64,000 bases of DNA. It comes from Gloeopeniophorella convolvens. Lineage: Eukaryota; Basidiomycota; Agaricomycetes; Russulales. The stretch lies in contig WTXD01000002.1 in assembly GCA_022496205.1 (NCBI GenBank), forward strand, positions 310,001 through 374,000, in the 5' to 3' direction. Every line of letters starts with the position of its first letter. The first letter of the stretch is position 1. Positions 25,009 to 36,916 of the stretch are shown piece after piece. The position numbers and the translations under genes were made by a program. The notes under the pieces are model-generated. The model did not search any database and was not told the DNA's origin. It saw only the letters and a program-made list of their open reading frames with translations.

Positions 25009-26408
25009 TTCTATGGGGCCTCCTGGGGTCTCTCGGACGCTGCCTTCTTTTTACGGTTCGGCTCGCGTTTACTTGTCTGGCCGATTGATCCCATCTTCTC
25101 TGCCGTATGCCGTGTTCTTGATGCTTGCTGTGGCGCCTGCTCCTCGCTGGAGGTCTAGATGACTCGTGCCCCTGTTTGCGCGCTGACCAGACGCCTCGCA
25201 CTGGGCGACGACATGTGCTTTGAAATTCAGGTGTATGTTGCTTACCGAATGTATGTTGACATGATCCGGATATTGTCCAGCCTTTCGTCGTGAGCAGCGT
25301 TGTGCGAACCAATCGTGTCGATTGAGTGACCAAAGAGGGCTAAGGTGATTTATTTGCGCGTGGAGACAGGGCCAGGCCTCGGCCATGCGATGGCGTTACA
25401 GCTACGTTAAGACAGCCCGAGATGGTCCTGGTCGTCAGGTCCAGCAAAAGGGAAGAGTATTGGGCCTAGCCACACAGCTGCAAGGGCGCCCGCGTGTACG
25501 AAGATCGAATGCGTGTGAACGCGACAGTAAGTAGAAGGCGAGCCACCTCCTATCACTGGTGGAGCTCGAGAGTCGAGACCATGTTTGGGTGGGCGCTGCG
25601 AGCGAGCTTAGGACGGGGGCAGAAGACGATCTGCCATCAATTAGAGACGATTTGATTGGCCGCATTCAGGTAGCATGTTTAGATGTCATTTGCAACTGCC
25701 ATTGAGGCATATGGAAAAGACTGGGTAGGAGGCAGTTGCTACAGAAAATGATGTACACCACACTAACGAGCCCCGGAGCCGTGGAGAGGCGGCTTCAGGG
25801 AGATACGGAGGAGCAGTCTATGCCATGCACCATTGATTCATCTCCTGCGAGGGCCTCGCGCGCGGACCGGCGGCCGGAGAGGCGTCGAGGACGACGGGAC
25901 GAAGAGCGCGAGGGGATATGGCGGAAGAGAGGGCGGGGAACCGGAGATATAGGAACAGGTTGAGGGCCGGCTCAGCCGGAAGGAGGGGCCCGACGGTGCG
26001 GCGCAGAAGGGGCCCATGGGCGAGGCGCGGGGTCGGGCCGAGGCCGCTGGGCTCGAGGTGGGATTGGCCAATGATTGGCCGGTTGGCAAGTCAAGGCATC
26101 GAGTTCAATGCACCCCCGCGCGCTGCCCTCTCCGCGCCCCAGCGGCGAAATCAAAATCAAAAATCAGAAATCGAATTGCATTATCGGATGCGACGCTATG
26201 CGATGCGATGACTGTGCGCCGGACGCCCGAGGGAACGAGTCGCCGGGCTGCGACGCCGGCACGGGGCGACCACTCGGAGCCACTGAACGATGCTTTCATA
26301 GCTGCGTCTTCTTGTCTTAGAATCCAGGCCGCCACTCACTGCGACCTCAATTATAAACCCCCTTCTGTCCGACCTCCTCCCCGCGCTCGCCTCCTCCACG
26401 TCACCGTC
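25009..26408. promoter_or_regulatory. Intergenic region upstream of DOA1
   Basis: There is no supported gene in 1.4 kb. It contains a G/C-rich purine-skewed block at about 25850-26060 and an A-rich AAATCAAAAT-type run near 26148-26170. A TATA-like element lies close to the DOA1 start. Frames on both strands are chance frames of the GC-rich block. Confidence 0.45.
26352..26357 (+). promoter_or_regulatory. TATA box of DOA1
   Basis: TATAAA, 52 nt upstream of the DOA1 start codon, in a pyrimidine-rich surrounding that looks like a basidiomycete core promoter. Confidence 0.5.
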
Positions 26409-29400
26409 ATGCCTTTCAAGCTCGCCGCCACCCTCCGCTCGCATGCCGACGACGTATGTCCCTCCCCTTTCTGCCTCTTCCCCGCCAGTTGACCGTTCAC
26501 TAGGTCAGAGCCGTCGTCTCTCCGTCAAACAATCTAATCCTGTCCGCCTCGCGCGATTCTACAGCGATCTCATGGATCAGAGAACACGGCTCCGCCTTCG
26601 CGCCCGCTGCCACATTCCGTGCCAGCCCCCGCTTCATTAATTCTGTGGCCTACCTGCCACCTTCGCTTGACGCACCCCAGGGTGAGAACAATGTGCCGTC
26701 GCCCGGAGCACCACTCAGCACCCGCGCGCTGCCTGCAGGATACATCGTTACAGGCGGCCAGGACTCGATCATTAACGTCTGGCCGATCGAGCCCAGCAGA
26801 GCTGAGCCATCGTACACCCTCCTCGGCCATGCGGACAATATCTGCGCGCTGCACGCCAGAGAAGACGGTACGGTTGTTTCGGGGTCTTGGGACAAGTGCG
26901 TGCTTCCTCCCTTCATTTCTCTTCCTGGCTCATCTTCTTCGCGAAGGACTGCCAAAGTGTGGAAAAACTTCCAGCTCGTGCATGATCTCGTGGGGCACGC
27001 GCAATCAGTGTGGGCCGTGGTAGCATTAGAAGGCGATGAGTATCTCACTGGTACGCACCCCGTCTCTCGGCGGGACCCCGCTAGACATCCGCTTCAGGCT
27101 CTGCCGACAAGACGATCAAACTTTGGCGTCAGCATAAGTGCATCAGGACCTATCACGGTCACAAGGATGCCGTCCGCAGCCTGGCACTCCTGACAGATAT
27201 AGGGTTCGCTTCTGGCTCCAACGACAGGTCCGTTTTCGGATGGGTTATTAATGCAGCGGCTCACCTTTTCGTCACAGCGAGATCATCATATGGACCTTCG
27301 AGGGGGACGTGATCCACTCCCTTTCAGCCCATACTTCTTTCGTGTACACCCTATCAATATTTCCGAACGGTGATATAGCATCGGGTGGAGAAGATCGAAG
27401 CCTGCGTATCTGGCGAGGTCGGTCTCCACACCTTCTTACACTTGGTTTCCACATGACAAATTCGCTCCACCTTTCTTACCCGACCAGACGGCGAGTGCTA
27501 CCAGACCATAATCCATCCTGCCATCTCGGTGTGGTCGGTCTCGTCGATGCCAAATGGTGACGTCGTCACCGGTGCCAGCGACGGCGTCGTGCGCATTTTC
27601 AGTGAGGTCGAGGAACGGTGGGCCTCGGCCGAGGAGCTCAAGGCGTTCGACGATCTCGTCGCGAGCCAGGCCTTGCCCGCACAGCAAGTGGGGGACGTCA
27701 AGAAGTCTGATTTGCCGGGACCAGAAGCACTCAATACGCCCGGTATATCCCCCATTTCCATCCTACGTAAGTCCTTTTGTCTCATGCATGCCCAGGTCGC
27801 AAGCCGGGCGAGGTCAAAATGGTCCAGAACGGGGCCGTAACCGAGGCCCATCAAGTACGCATCATTCTCGCTATCCTGGAGGGTATTTAACCGGAGTCAA
27901 CCACAGTGGGATAGCACAAGTAACCAGTGGCAGAAGATCGGGGAGGTCGTCGACGCTGTGGGCTCGGGCCGCAAGCAGCTCTACGAGGGTAGAGAGTATG
28001 ACTATGTTTTTGACGTCGACATCCAGGACGGTGTCCCACCTCTCAAGCTTCCCTACAATGCCAATGGTATGCCGTCGTGTGCCTCTAAAAACCTCCACCA
28101 TGCCGAACAGCTCTCGCAGAGAACCCCTTCTCCGCCGCTCAACGCTTCCTGGAGAAGAACGACCTGCCGCTCACTTACGTCGATCAAGTCGTGCAGTTCA
28201 TCGAGAAGAATGCGGGCGGTGTGAATTTGGGCGGAAACGAAGAGTATATGGATCCCTTTACGGGTATCTCAAGGCTTGCACGTTTCGCCAACGTTCCATT
28301 TACGCTCCGCTCGATATAGGTGCATCACGATACCGTGCTTCCGGTCCTGCGCCGTCCGTCCCCCCAGGATCGACGTTCTCAGACCCCTACACCGGCGGGT
28401 CCAGATACATATCCAGCGGGCCAGCAACGCCTTCCACTACTGCCTCATCGTCCGGAGACCCCCTCACAGGTAGCAGTAGATACGTCGCAGGTTCCGCACC
28501 AATGGCATCCCAGCAACCCCCTGCCCCCATCCCCACGCCGTCTGTGATCCCGGTGGTGGGTCCATAAACTCGTCACGCGAGAAATCGCTCACATATCTTG
28601 CAGGCGAAAGTGCTCTCGTTCAAGCAGGCAAACGTGTCAGCCATGCAAGGGAAGCTGTACCAGTTCGATCAGGCACTACGCAGCGAGATCGTGCGAACGT
28701 TCGGTCCACCCCGCATGAACCTGGCTCACATCCCCGCAGTCGACGTCGGCACTCGCCATGTATCCTGACGAGATTGGGCACCTCGAGGAGGCCTTCACCT
28801 TCCTGGCGCAGTCCAGCGCAGGGAAGACGCCCACTGCCACTCTGACGAGCGCCCACGTTGAGACCGTGGTGCAGATGCTCAACCGATGGCCGGCATCACA
28901 ACGCTTCCCAGGTACGCGCGCTACTGCCGCTCGTCTTCCCTCCTCGCTCTGACATATGCCGACTACTTAGTCATCGACCTGGCCCGCCTCTTAAGCGGAT
29001 TTTGCGCCGACCTCATCGACAACAGCACCTTTTTCGACGCACTCTTCCGGGCCGCTGAGCTGACGATCGACAACGGCTCATCCTCTTCGTCCAAGGCTAA
29101 AGAGACGAATGTGCTGCTCGTCTTGCGGACGGTGGCCAACGCTTTCCAGGAAGGCTTGAGGATCGGAGACGGTGCCTGGATCCAAAAAGTGCGTACCTCG
29201 TCCTAGGCACCCGCACCCCCGTTTGCCCACGCAGGTGTGATACCGCCTCGTGTCCAGATTTTCGGAGTTCTCGGCGGCGCCTCATACGAGAAGTTCACGA
29301 AGGGACAGCGCCTCGCTCTGTCCACCCTCCTCTTCAAGTAAGCGCTGCCCCTCTCGCCCTCTCCCCGATTATCGATGCCTGGCCGCTTGTGGCCGGCGCT

Positions 29401-29806
29401 GACGAATACCCGACAGCTTTTCGTGCATCGAGCTGCAGGAGCGCGTCGACCCGGTCCTGCGGGCGCAGCATGTGCGTCTTATTACCGAGGTGCGCACCGT
29501 GTCTTGCTCTATCGGGTGCCGGGACGCCGACTCCGTGTGCAGGTGCTGCGCCTAGAGCGTGTGGATGCAGAAGTCGTGTATCGCGCGCTCGTAGGCCTAG
29601 GCAATGCGGTAAGCCTGCATCTTGTTCCTTGCTGACGCGGATCTCACGCGGCGCTCGGCGCGCAGCTGTACGCCGCGAGAGAGCAAGCCGCTCCGTTCGA
29701 CGCGGCCACAGTCGGCGCGCTCAAGACGGCCATTGCGGCGTTGCCCGCGGCGTTGAGCGACCCGCGGGTCACCGGGATTGTCGGTGAGATTTTAGCGCTG
29801 GCATAG
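26409..29806 (+). CDS. DOA1: Ubiquitin homeostasis protein Doa1/Ufd3/PLAA (WD40-PFU-PUL)
   Basis: The start MPFKLAATLRSHADD splices to VRAVVSPSNNLILSASRD. WD repeats follow: YIVTGGQDSIINVWP, TVVSGSWDKTAKVWKN, SADKTIKLW, HKDAVRSLALLTDIGFASGS, IFPNGDIASGGEDRSLRIW. The PFU domain follows at about 27930-28230 (NQWQKIGEVVDAVGSGRK, YDYVFDVDIQDG, PPLKLPYNANENPF, QRFLEKNDLP). Then come repeated DPFTGASRY / DPYTGGSRY / DPLTGSSRY segments. The C-terminal PUL armadillo domain follows (VLSFKQANVSAMQGKLYQFD, then ETNVLLVLRTVANAFQEG). Doa1 binds ubiquitin through WD40 and PFU and Cdc48/p97 through PUL, keeping free ubiquitin levels and supporting degradation. There are about ten short introns. Confidence 0.95.
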
Positions 29807-30207
29807 GCCCGCACCCTCGATTTCTTGCCATAAGGGACGTTTTCGTTGCGCTCTTCATAGGTCTTTCGGGTGAGATGTACTGGCTTTGGATCATAGAGAA
29901 GAGGATCTGGGCGCTGCTGTTGTAATTCTTTGGCGGGCAGTGTAACGAGTGCTTTGGGCGACGCATCGTAAAACAAAAGGTGTCGTTCTTAGTGTTTGGG
30001 TGATTGGGGTTAGGGTTGTGCACGGCCGTGCTTCTCCGGGTTTCCGAACTTTGCGCGATGAACTTGATTGTGCGCTTCCGGCAGGAACGTCGTCGCGAAC
30101 GTGACTCGACTGCCGTGCATCCTAGGATCGTACATATACCACCCAACGTAACGGCCGCGCATATACACCATACCATACACCTACACGACGCGCGTCGCGG
30201 TACAGCT
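29807..30207. other. Intergenic region DOA1 to phosphatase gene
   Basis: 400 bp holding the DOA1 3' end and the promoter of the next gene. The only notable feature is an alternating ACGG/ATATAC stretch about 30140-30180. I see no gene. Confidence 0.4.
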
Positions 30208-30941
30208 ATGGACACAGTGCGGATCTACATCGTGCGGCATGGCGAGACGGCAGAGAACCGCCAACAAGTCATGCAAGGACAGCTGGACACGCTGCTCAAC
30301 GCAGACGGCGAGCGCCAGGCGGATCTAGTGGGCAATGCGCTGCGCGACGTTCCATTTGACGCCTGCTACTCAAGCGACCTCCAGCGCGCAACGGAGACGG
30401 CCAGGCGGATCCTCGTACACCACCCCGGCGTAGCGCTGCAGACAGACACGGCGCTCAGAGAGCGGGTGCGTCGTCGTGCTGTGCCCCTCGTCGTGGCGTG
30501 CGCGCGCTGAGCGCCGCGCCGCAGCACATGGGCGATCTGCAGGGCCGCGTCTGGGGCCGCTTCCCAGGGCCCCCCGCAGGGTTGTCGGGCGAGGCGCGCC
30601 CGCCGGAAAGTCCGGAGGCTGTGGTGGGGCGTGCGATGGCGTGGTGGAGCGCCGCCGTCGCGGGCACCGCGGCGTCATGCGTGCTCGTCGTCAGCCACGG
30701 CGCGTGGATCGGGCTGCTCGTGCAGACGCTGCTGAAGCGCGGGGCCGTGCGCGCGGCGCGCGGGGTGCACGTCGGGCGGTGCCTCAACACGGGTGTGTCG
30801 ATTGTCGAGCTGCCGCGCGGGGGCGGCCGGGGGACGCTGCTGCAGTACGGGAGCGCTGCGCATCTGTATGAGGCGGAGGTGGATGCTGTGGAGAGCAATG
30901 CCGACGAGCAGGGACTGACGAGCCCTGGACTGCGGAACTGA
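30208..30941 (+). CDS. Histidine phosphatase (phosphoglycerate mutase-like / fructose-2,6-bisphosphatase type)
   Basis: Two exons are joined over intron 30466-30524 (acceptor GCCGCAG). MDTVRIYIVRHGETAENRQQ holds the RHG phosphohistidine signature with its catalytic His. The block PFDACYSSDLQRATETARRI is the conserved second part, and SCVLVVSHGAWIGLL holds the second catalytic His. Product length is about 224 aa, as expected for the small cytosolic histidine phosphatases related to TIGAR and yeast YOR283W. The substrate cannot be told from sequence; broad phosphatase or sugar-bisphosphatase activity is usual. The GDLQGRVWGRF segment is a family feature downstream of the intron. The C-terminus is low in conservation. 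Confidence 0.9.
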
Positions 30942-31321
30942 TACGCGACGTTGGTGGGTCAGGCGGGCGAGGCGATAAGCACGGTGTGGTGTTGTGCGTC
31001 TGGGCGTGCGCGGCGAGCTTGGAGGGGCGTGACCGGGTGGAACTGTTAGCAATCCCGCAGCTTGTGGATTACTAGGGATTACTGTAGAGGGACGTGACCG
31101 ACGTTGTACATGTACTAGAGTGTACGTGTGCTAGAGCAGTGCCCGGAGGGATAAAGTGGATGCGGGGATTTCTCTTGCGAATGTCTGCACAGCCAGTCCG
31201 GAACGGATAAGACGGGACACAGCCACGCCGAGGATAGGAATGCCAAGACATTTCTCGTTGGTGCATAAACCGTGTTCAAGTTACAACCTGACGCATACCC
31301 AACCCAGTCCCTCCTTCCTCC
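30942..31321. promoter_or_regulatory. Intergenic region upstream of VCX1
   Basis: 380 bp with no coding evidence. The near-start sequence is C/T-rich (CCAACCCAGTCCCTCCTTCC), as often found at basidiomycete transcription starts. Confidence 0.4.
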
Positions 31322-33378
31322 ATGCCGCCCTCAGAACAGACCCCCCTCCTCACAAATGGCCACTCTCCATCCCCGGAACGCCACCGTTCTCTCTACGCAA
31401 AGACCGTCGCCCTCGTAAAGGCCGAGGGCGAGCCCTCCTGGCTCGCCTCCTACCGCTGGTTCATCTTCGGCTCCTGGCTGAACCTCCTATTAATCCTCGT
31501 ACCCATCGCTACGCTCGCCCACTACCAGAACTGGGATGCGCCCCTCCGCTTTGGCTTCAGCTTCGTCGCCATCATCCCTCTGGCAAAGGTGCGTTGGCAT
31601 CTCGTTCCGCTCCGGACACGCCGCGGCTAACAGCGACTCCGACGACCAGCTGCTCGGTGACGCCACAGAGCAGATGTCACTCTCGCTTGGGCAGACGCTT
31701 GCCGGGCTCCTCAATGCGACCTTTGGCAACGCCGTTGAGATCATCGTCGGCATCACGGCGCTCCTGCAGGGCGAGGTTCGGATCGTGCAGACCTCCGTGC
31801 GTACCCGATAGTTTCCGCGTGGAGCCCGCACGCGCTGACGACTCCGTAGATGCTGGGCTCCATCCTATCCAACCTTCTCTTGGTTCTAGGGTGCTCCTTC
31901 CTCGCTGGTACGTGCACGCCTCGGTGTAACACGCACGTGTGTTCATTCCGTTCGGTGCTCAGGTGGCATTTATATCCACGAGAGCGAGTTCCAAGTCACA
32001 GCGGCCCAGACGTAAGTGGTGTGCTTTCTCCCACGTCCATTTGGAGTCCTGACGCGATCTGTCTGCAGAAATGCTTCGGTGGGTCACCGTTGTGATCGCC
32101 GCGAAAAGATAATGTTAGCTAATATTCACACCAGCTCATGACTTTAGCATGCATTAGTGCGTCCCCCTACAGCTCGCAGTGGCGCTCGTTTCTGACTTGT
32201 CCTGTAGCTCTTGTGATTCCCGCTGCGTATCACAGCGCCAAGCATATCGTCGCGCCGCCTCCTGATGGCAAGGGGCTAACAGCGTGGACTGATCCATTGA
32301 TGTCCGACATGGACGCGGACGGTCAGAAGGGCCTCTTGATCATCTCCCGCGGCACCGCCATTCTTCTGCTCGGCGTCTACGTTGCCTACCTTGTCTTCCA
32401 GCTGAAGACGCATGCTACCCTCTTTGTCGCCAAGCCGAGGGACCCTGAAGCTGGCCCCGATGGCACTCCTGCGGAGGAAGAGGAGACCCCCGAAATGAGC
32501 GTTGTGGCTGCTGGTTTTGGGTATGTTGCCGTTCCCCACTGGCACCTACTTGCTCACGGATCCGCAGGCTGTTGTCTGTCACTGTTATCACGTCCTTCGT
32601 GGCGGACTTCCGTGAGTCCGAGATAATCTGATGTAGGCCAGTTTCTAATTCCGAATCAGTGGTTGCCTCTATCGAAGAAACGGCGACCCGGTACAATATC
32701 CCGAAGACCTTCATCGGTCTCATTCTCCTTCCTATCGTCGTAAGTGCTCTTCGCCTTCCATCTTCGATGCCTTGGTCACACGCAATATCTAGGCGAACGC
32801 CGCAGAGCATGTCACTTCGGTCTGGATGGCCATGAAAAACAAGATGGAACTCACGATTGGCATCTGTGTGGGCAGTTCTATCGTGCGGTGCATCTTCTTG
32901 TCCTATCTGCCTTGCCTGACCCAGTCGCGTTAGCAAATTGCCACGTTTGTCGTGCCCTTCCTCGTGGTTATTGGTTGGATGTGAGTATCGGGCGCCCGAG
33001 TCAATTCATACTTGTCTGCTGACCTTGCGCTTAGTACCGGCCATGAGCTCACCCTCTTTTTCGATGACTTCGAGGTATGCACAGCCTTGCTTATCTTGGG
33101 CGTCCATTCACAGGAACTTCCGCATACAGACTGTCGCTTTCTTCGTGTCCGTTCTGCTCGTCAACCTCCTTATCCAGTGCGTATTTGCCCTTCATTTTCC
33201 GTTTCGGGACTGCTCTAACTGTGCGGCGCTTATCGTACAGGGATGGCAAGTCCAACTACATGGAGGGTCTCATGTTGATTACCCTCTACTTGGTCATTGC
33301 TCTCGCATGTGCGTCTTTCCTCGATGACCTGTCATCTCCGTGCTGACGCTCACCACCGCCTCAGTCTGGGTTTCATAA
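31322..33378 (+). CDS. VCX1: Vacuolar Ca2+/H+ exchanger (CAX family)
   Basis: The start [20 protein letters not shown] is a short cytosolic tail with a dileucine-like PLL motif common in vacuolar proteins. It is followed by multiple hydrophobic spans ([18 protein letters not shown]). The two CAX signature repeats are present: c-1 [13 protein letters not shown] (about 31720) and c-2 [14 protein letters not shown] (about 32800), each with the Glu that binds calcium. Other blocks are [30 protein letters not shown] and [15 protein letters not shown]. An acidic loop (AEEEETPE) separates the halves. The last junction makes LVIALAFWVS followed by TAA. VCX1 exports Ca2+ into the vacuole against the proton gradient. 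Eight or more introns are visible. Confidence 0.94.
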
Positions 33379-34281
33379 ACACATCCGGCGGGTTTCGGCT
33401 GTTCCCATTTGACATACTGTACTCAGCACCCACCGAAACGAGTCGGTGTTTTCTTTGCACTAATAACCCTCCTAGCGCTACCTCATTCCTTCGTACTCAC
33501 AGCTTGTTTTCTTACTTACACGCGGATGCGTGCGTTACCCCTGTTGATTCCTTGGCCGCGGACATACACAACTTGTGTTACCGGCTTGCCGAGGCTTGCA
33601 GGTCTCTACTGTGGGGTTGACATCCAGATTAGAGACCTGGAACTCGGGTATGCTCCGCGGGATGTATACTGTACATACTCACTCCTGTTCTACTGCTGTA
33701 TCTAGTTTGTTCTTCGCACACTTATACACACTTATACATGTGCGCGCTATCGTACACGTCCTTGTTCCTGTTCTCAGACGGCGTTTGGCCGCTCGTCCGC
33801 GTCCCATCGTAGGCAGCGGGGGCTCCCGAGAGCGCGTTCAATTTGCAATTGCCGAAGCTTGTGTGAGGACGTCATCCTCCGCGGGCGAACTTGGAAGCAG
33901 GCATACTGTAACGCGACGGTGCAGGATGTGGCTGAGCTTGTGGGAACACACGTGGGCAGGATGCCGTAACGGAGGTGTGAATACTGCGCGCCGGCGCAGA
34001 ACGAGGCCTTCAAGCGCGCGTGGACATGGACAACTCCTCCCCGGCTTGCACTGGCAGGGTTATCTGCTACCGTCATTCACAACAACTATTACAAGGGGGT
34101 TTCATGACTAGCTGTAGATGGCAGTGGTACTGACATGCTTTTGGAGAAGGGTGTATAGAAAACCCAAAGGACAACTTCGTTTGGAGGGATGCAGGGAAAC
34201 GTTTGAAATACCACCGAGCCCCGCCTGTTCCGAAGGGACGTCCGGAAGGGGCTGGACGGGGTCGTATGTTTCGCTTTCGGC

Positions 34282-34308
34282 TATGATATCGATATCTCAG
34301 ATATCATA
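34282..34308. repeat. Inverted repeat TATGATAT ... ATATCATA around GATATC sites
   Basis: The arms TATGATAT (34282-34289) and ATATCATA (34301-34308) are perfect inverse complements. The spacer includes the 12-nt palindrome GATATCGATATC. This stands out because the surroundings are mixed in composition. Confidence 0.6.
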
Positions 34309-35850
34309 CATCCGAGTCATGTTCTCTGAATCGTCGTCGCCACATCTCTGCCTGCAGAACACGTTCCCACCCCGACACGGGCCGCCACTCCGCCGGGTCC
34401 GCCACGCGCCGCACTGTGCTCGCCGCCAATCAGAATGCTCCACTGTGTCTCGCGGGCGCCTGATAATCTTCTCACAGCTCCCACGGGCGCTCGTTCCCTT
34501 TTCCCACCAGCCTGCCACGTTCAGCACCTCCGCCGCCGTAGCAAGCGGCGAAAGAGCCTCGATCCCTAACGACATGCAGTGCCCCAGTTGTGCGTGTGGT
34601 TAGTACCCTTGCAGAAGAGGTTAGGTAGGTAAATTTTCCCCGCGCGCACGCGCGACTCACGAGCTCGTGCGCATGCGGATTCTCTAGATCCTTGTGGCTC
34701 CCGGATCACTCTGGCCCCTCAAAGCAGCCTGAGTCACCTTCCTATCACACTGAGCCCGCACATTTCTGCGGAATACTGGAATACGTTACGAGGCTCGACG
34801 AAATATGTGACTCCGAATGTTCGGCGACTTTGGATCTCGCGCTGCTGCGATGCTCCGGGGTGCTTCTTCGGCGTCCAGCCAGTCGGGTACCCTGATCACC
34901 CGCGCGCCGCTCCTGCTCGTAAACAGGCGTGGTAGAGCAGGGGAAAACCCTCTGCGAGCCCATACACTCGACCTGACAGTCGGCGGGTCCTGTACGGACC
35001 GCCGGGACGTGGTCAATCATCATACTCGCCATGGAGCATGGGGCGGCGGCGAGGCTGCGTTGCTTGGACCTGATGTGCACAAACGGAAGAATTACCCTTG
35101 ATCAATCGGATATCGGACGATATAGCGTCGACTTGTTGCCAAGTCGTTGTACTCCTATTTGGTAAACAAACAAACAAGTTCACCTGGATTGAATACCTGA
35201 ACTGATGCTGCGGTGTAGGCCAGTGCCGATACGGTGTATGATTGGACGTCCTGCCGCATCAGCATGCTCGAGGCCGTGTAAGTCTTATAGCCGAACCACT
35301 GCACCGTACCTGGACGGGGTCTGTGTGCGCGCAAGACCGCTTGACCACGTTCTTCCTGTGGAGGTGGCTGACGGACTAATTGTTTCCTGTGTACGGCGTT
35401 CGCCGATGAGCAGACGCTGGCAAGCCGCATATGGGTGCGGATGCAAACGGTTTTGTCCGCTGTGTGACTTGCCACAAGCCCACCAGATCTTTTCTTGTAT
35501 GTTCAGATTCATCCAGATGAAGGTGCCGATCCCGGATACCCGACGTCATCTACGGCGTCTTCGCACCCCGGTAATCATTAGGACCCTGCAGCTAGCCGTT
35601 CGCACGGCTTACGCTGCGGCAGGAAGTAAGGTAGTATCCTCGAGCACTTGGAGAACGCAGTAATGTGTGGAAATCCACAATGATCGAGTCAAAAGGTGTA
35701 AAGGGACCGGTACTGGCGCGCCACTTTTAATCTGACGTAAAGGGAAGTCGCAGAATCGGTCTAGCGGAGCCATCAGGTCACTTACGCCTTGACTTGCGGT
35801 TCACAGTCACCAGAAAAATCCCTTAGACCTTGTTCCTCAAGGGACTGACT

Positions 35851-35889
35851 GATAACGCAGCACAGCGTCTCCGCTGTGCCGATGTTATC
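35851..35889. repeat. Compound inverted repeat (strong hairpin)
   Basis: The inner stem GCACAGCG (35860-35867) pairs perfectly with CGCTGTGC (35872-35879) around a TCTC loop. The outer stem GATAAC (35851-35856) pairs with GTTATC (35884-35889) across small asymmetric bulges (GCA and CGAT). It lies more than 1 kb from any supported gene. It could be a folded RNA, a transposon terminal structure or a protein-binding site. Confidence 0.65.
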
Positions 35890-36847
35890 GATATCAGAGT
35901 CATGCCACAAACGATCCGCCTTGAATCAGGGTGCTCTGCACAAGCGGTCTAAAAGAAAATTGAACGGTGCACGGAAGATCTCACGATGACAAAAGGGCCA
36001 AGGTAACAAACACCCTTACCCTTTGAAACACTCATGGGGACGGCAGCAGAGTAGAACATTATGACGGACCAGTCACCGTCCGTCTAGACATTCGGTCACG
36101 GCGTCCCCCTCATGCTCTCGGCGTCTAGCAGAGGGTACAGAAATATGTTGGTTTGTGAACTCCATGAGCGCGTGCCACCAAGTCGTTGGAGCAGCGGGGC
36201 TCTCGAGTATCCCGGGCCTTGCCCACGGGCCGAGAACTTGCAGGGACGTCTGGAGCGCACGCGGCGAGGAGCCAGACATTCGTGAAATTCCAGCCTTGCG
36301 GTATACCGTCACATTGGCAGACCCGGAGGGCAACGTCGCCTTGACCAATTAGTGAACGCGTTTGCAAGAAGCTTGTGCCTTATTCCGGATTCACCCCCTG
36401 CACATGCCACGAAAAAAAAAAACACCTCCAATCCATAGTCGTACCCCGTGTATCAATGTTTTCTCTGAAATTTCCTGGATACCTACTGGCACTTGACAAC
36501 CGATCACCGGACCCCGATGTTTCCCCCCTCGATTCTCATCGTGCTCTCCTGGGATGCGGGATTGGGAAGAACTCGCTGCCTCGCTGCACTTTATCTGAAT
36601 CAATCTGAACCTCTCTGCACGCTTGGGCTTTACGCTTGGCTTAGGGGGACGATGGCTTACACGTGCTTCGCGTGGTCGAACTGGTTCAATACACACGGGT
36701 GATTCTTTCTTTTCCACAACTCCGCCGACTACCTTTGTGTTCCCGGCGCAGAAATTTAGCCGAGCTGGAAGCCCGGACTTGAACTGTTCTGTTCGACCAG
36801 CTTGATTTGTTCCTGTGGACACGTGTAGGTCCCAGTGGAACCAAGTC

Positions 36848-36855
36848 TATTTAAG
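36848..36855 (+). promoter_or_regulatory. TATA-like element of the C2H2 gene
   Basis: TATTTAAG, about 62 nt upstream of the ATG at 36917, followed by a C-rich stretch that would suit the transcription start. Confidence 0.45.
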
Positions 36856-36916
36856 CCGTTGACCAAGTTGCGATCTACACTCATCCCCTCCCCTCACCCC
36901 CCTTTGCACACCCGAA

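Larger units (their letters stand above)
33379..36916. other. Gene-poor island with hairpins, no supported gene
   Basis: In 3.5 kb I find no frame with both a recognisable domain and splice signals. The longest frames (for example 33575-34111 on +, 35205-35663 on +, 34297-34575 on -) have mixed composition and read like chance. Tandem CACTTATACA units occur at about 33718-33737, an AAAC repeat at about 35163-35176, an A11 run at about 36413-36423, a palindromic GATATC cluster at 34282-34308 and a compound hairpin at 35851-35889. The region may hold degraded insertions or non-coding transcription units, but I cannot show either. Confidence 0.5.

Noticed and set aside
33575..34111. Plus-strand frame of 178 codons in the gene-poor island
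   Set aside because: Mixed composition, no splice context, no domain; looks like chance.
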